Origin: Aliikangiella marina
GTDB lineage: Bacteria; Pseudomonadota; Gammaproteobacteria; Enterobacterales; Kangiellaceae
Assembly (NCBI RefSeq): GCF_007004765.1
Contig: NZ_VIKR01000002.1
Span: forward strand, 1,225,803-1,289,802
DNA: 64,000 bases
Direction: 5' to 3'
Both the position numbers and the translations under genes were made by a program. The notes under the pieces were generated by a model. The model was not told the origin of the DNA and searched no databases. It saw only the letters and a list, made by a program, of their open reading frames with translations. This document shows, piece by piece, positions 63,929-64,000 of the stretch. Position 1 is the first letter of the stretch. The number at the start of each line of letters is the position of its first letter.

Positions 63929-64000
63929 AAACTGAAGAGTTTGATCATGGCTCAGATTGAACGCTGGCGGTATGCTTAACACATGCAAGTCGAACGGCAG
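63929..64000 (+). rRNA. rrs: 16S ribosomal RNA, 5' end
   Basis: The sequence from 63929 opens AAACTGAAGAGTTTGATCAT and runs through the usual GCTCAGATTGAACGCTGGCG. The rest of the gene lies beyond the window. The next stretch, GGTATGCTTAACACATGCAA, fits a gammaproteobacterium. Confidence 0.98.

Noticed and set aside
1..64000. CRISPR arrays, insertion sequences, prophage genes or tRNAs
   Set aside because: No spaced direct repeats, transposase or integrase motifs, or cloverleaf sequences with a TTC loop were noticed in any gap; a formal search was not possible.

Overview
The window looks like chromosomal sequence of a moderately AT-leaning gammaproteobacterium, probably marine or aquatic. The supporting markers are a divergent nhaB/fadR pair, the yeaG-yeaH-ycgB trio, sohB, astA/astB/astC, tesA divergent from the ybbA-ybbP transporter, rlmKL next to a glutaredoxin, msrPQ, and the start of a gammaproteobacterial-type 16S rRNA at the right edge. 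A member of or near the Kangiellaceae is only a guess from the gene set. I saw no phage, insertion sequence, CRISPR array, tRNA or toxin cluster; this is core-genome-like DNA, densely coded on both strands.

Layout. 1-2.7 kb: end of a CaiB/AMACR-like CoA-transferase gene, a transglutaminase-like protein and an APH-fold kinase, all rightward. 2.7-7.2 kb, leftward: a PAS-GGDEF-EAL protein, an exported Lig E-type DNA ligase, a YceI lipoprotein and a VOC protein. 7.6-15.5 kb: a complete leftward tryptophan operon (DAHP synthase-trpE-trpG-trpD-trpCF-trpB-trpA). Upstream of it (15.58-15.96 kb) lie two complete Trp-codon leader/attenuator units in series, which is the most unusual thing in the window. 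16.2-17.1 kb: cheW and a DUF2802 gene. 17.2-25.5 kb: a methyltransferase gene apparently lacking a standard start codon, gshA, putP, a GNAT gene, a SUKH/SMI1 gene, nhaB and fadR. 25.5-30.3 kb: the yeaG-yeaH-ycgB stress operon. 31-38.5 kb: a VolA-like surface lipase, sohB, tpm, an S9 peptidase and a dicarboxylate symporter. 38.6-46 kb: arginine-succinyltransferase catabolic genes (astB, astA; astC divergent), a ThDP enzyme and methionine gamma-lyase. 46.3-53.2 kb: tesA, the ybbA-ybbP ABC system and topA. 53.3-63.3 kb: pyrD, a YfiR-hybrid histidine kinase, rlmKL, a glutaredoxin, DUF4124 and DUF3579 proteins and msrPQ. 63.5-64 kb: tandem rrn promoters, leader and the first 72 bases of 16S rRNA.

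How the parts work together. The DAHP synthase placed first in the trp operon puts the entry step of the shikimate pathway under the same attenuation as the Trp-specific branch. Two leader peptides with Trp runs, each followed by its own antiterminator and terminator, suggest two successive Trp-sensing checkpoints. FadR-like palindromes are found in the nhaB/fadR interval and upstream of the lipase gene, hinting at a link between lipid release and fatty-acid control. The ast, putP and megL genes point to an amino-acid-consuming lifestyle. Several genes start with TTG or GTG (sohB, the ThDP enzyme, msrQ, cheW, GNAT), each chosen from ribosome-binding site and family alignment.
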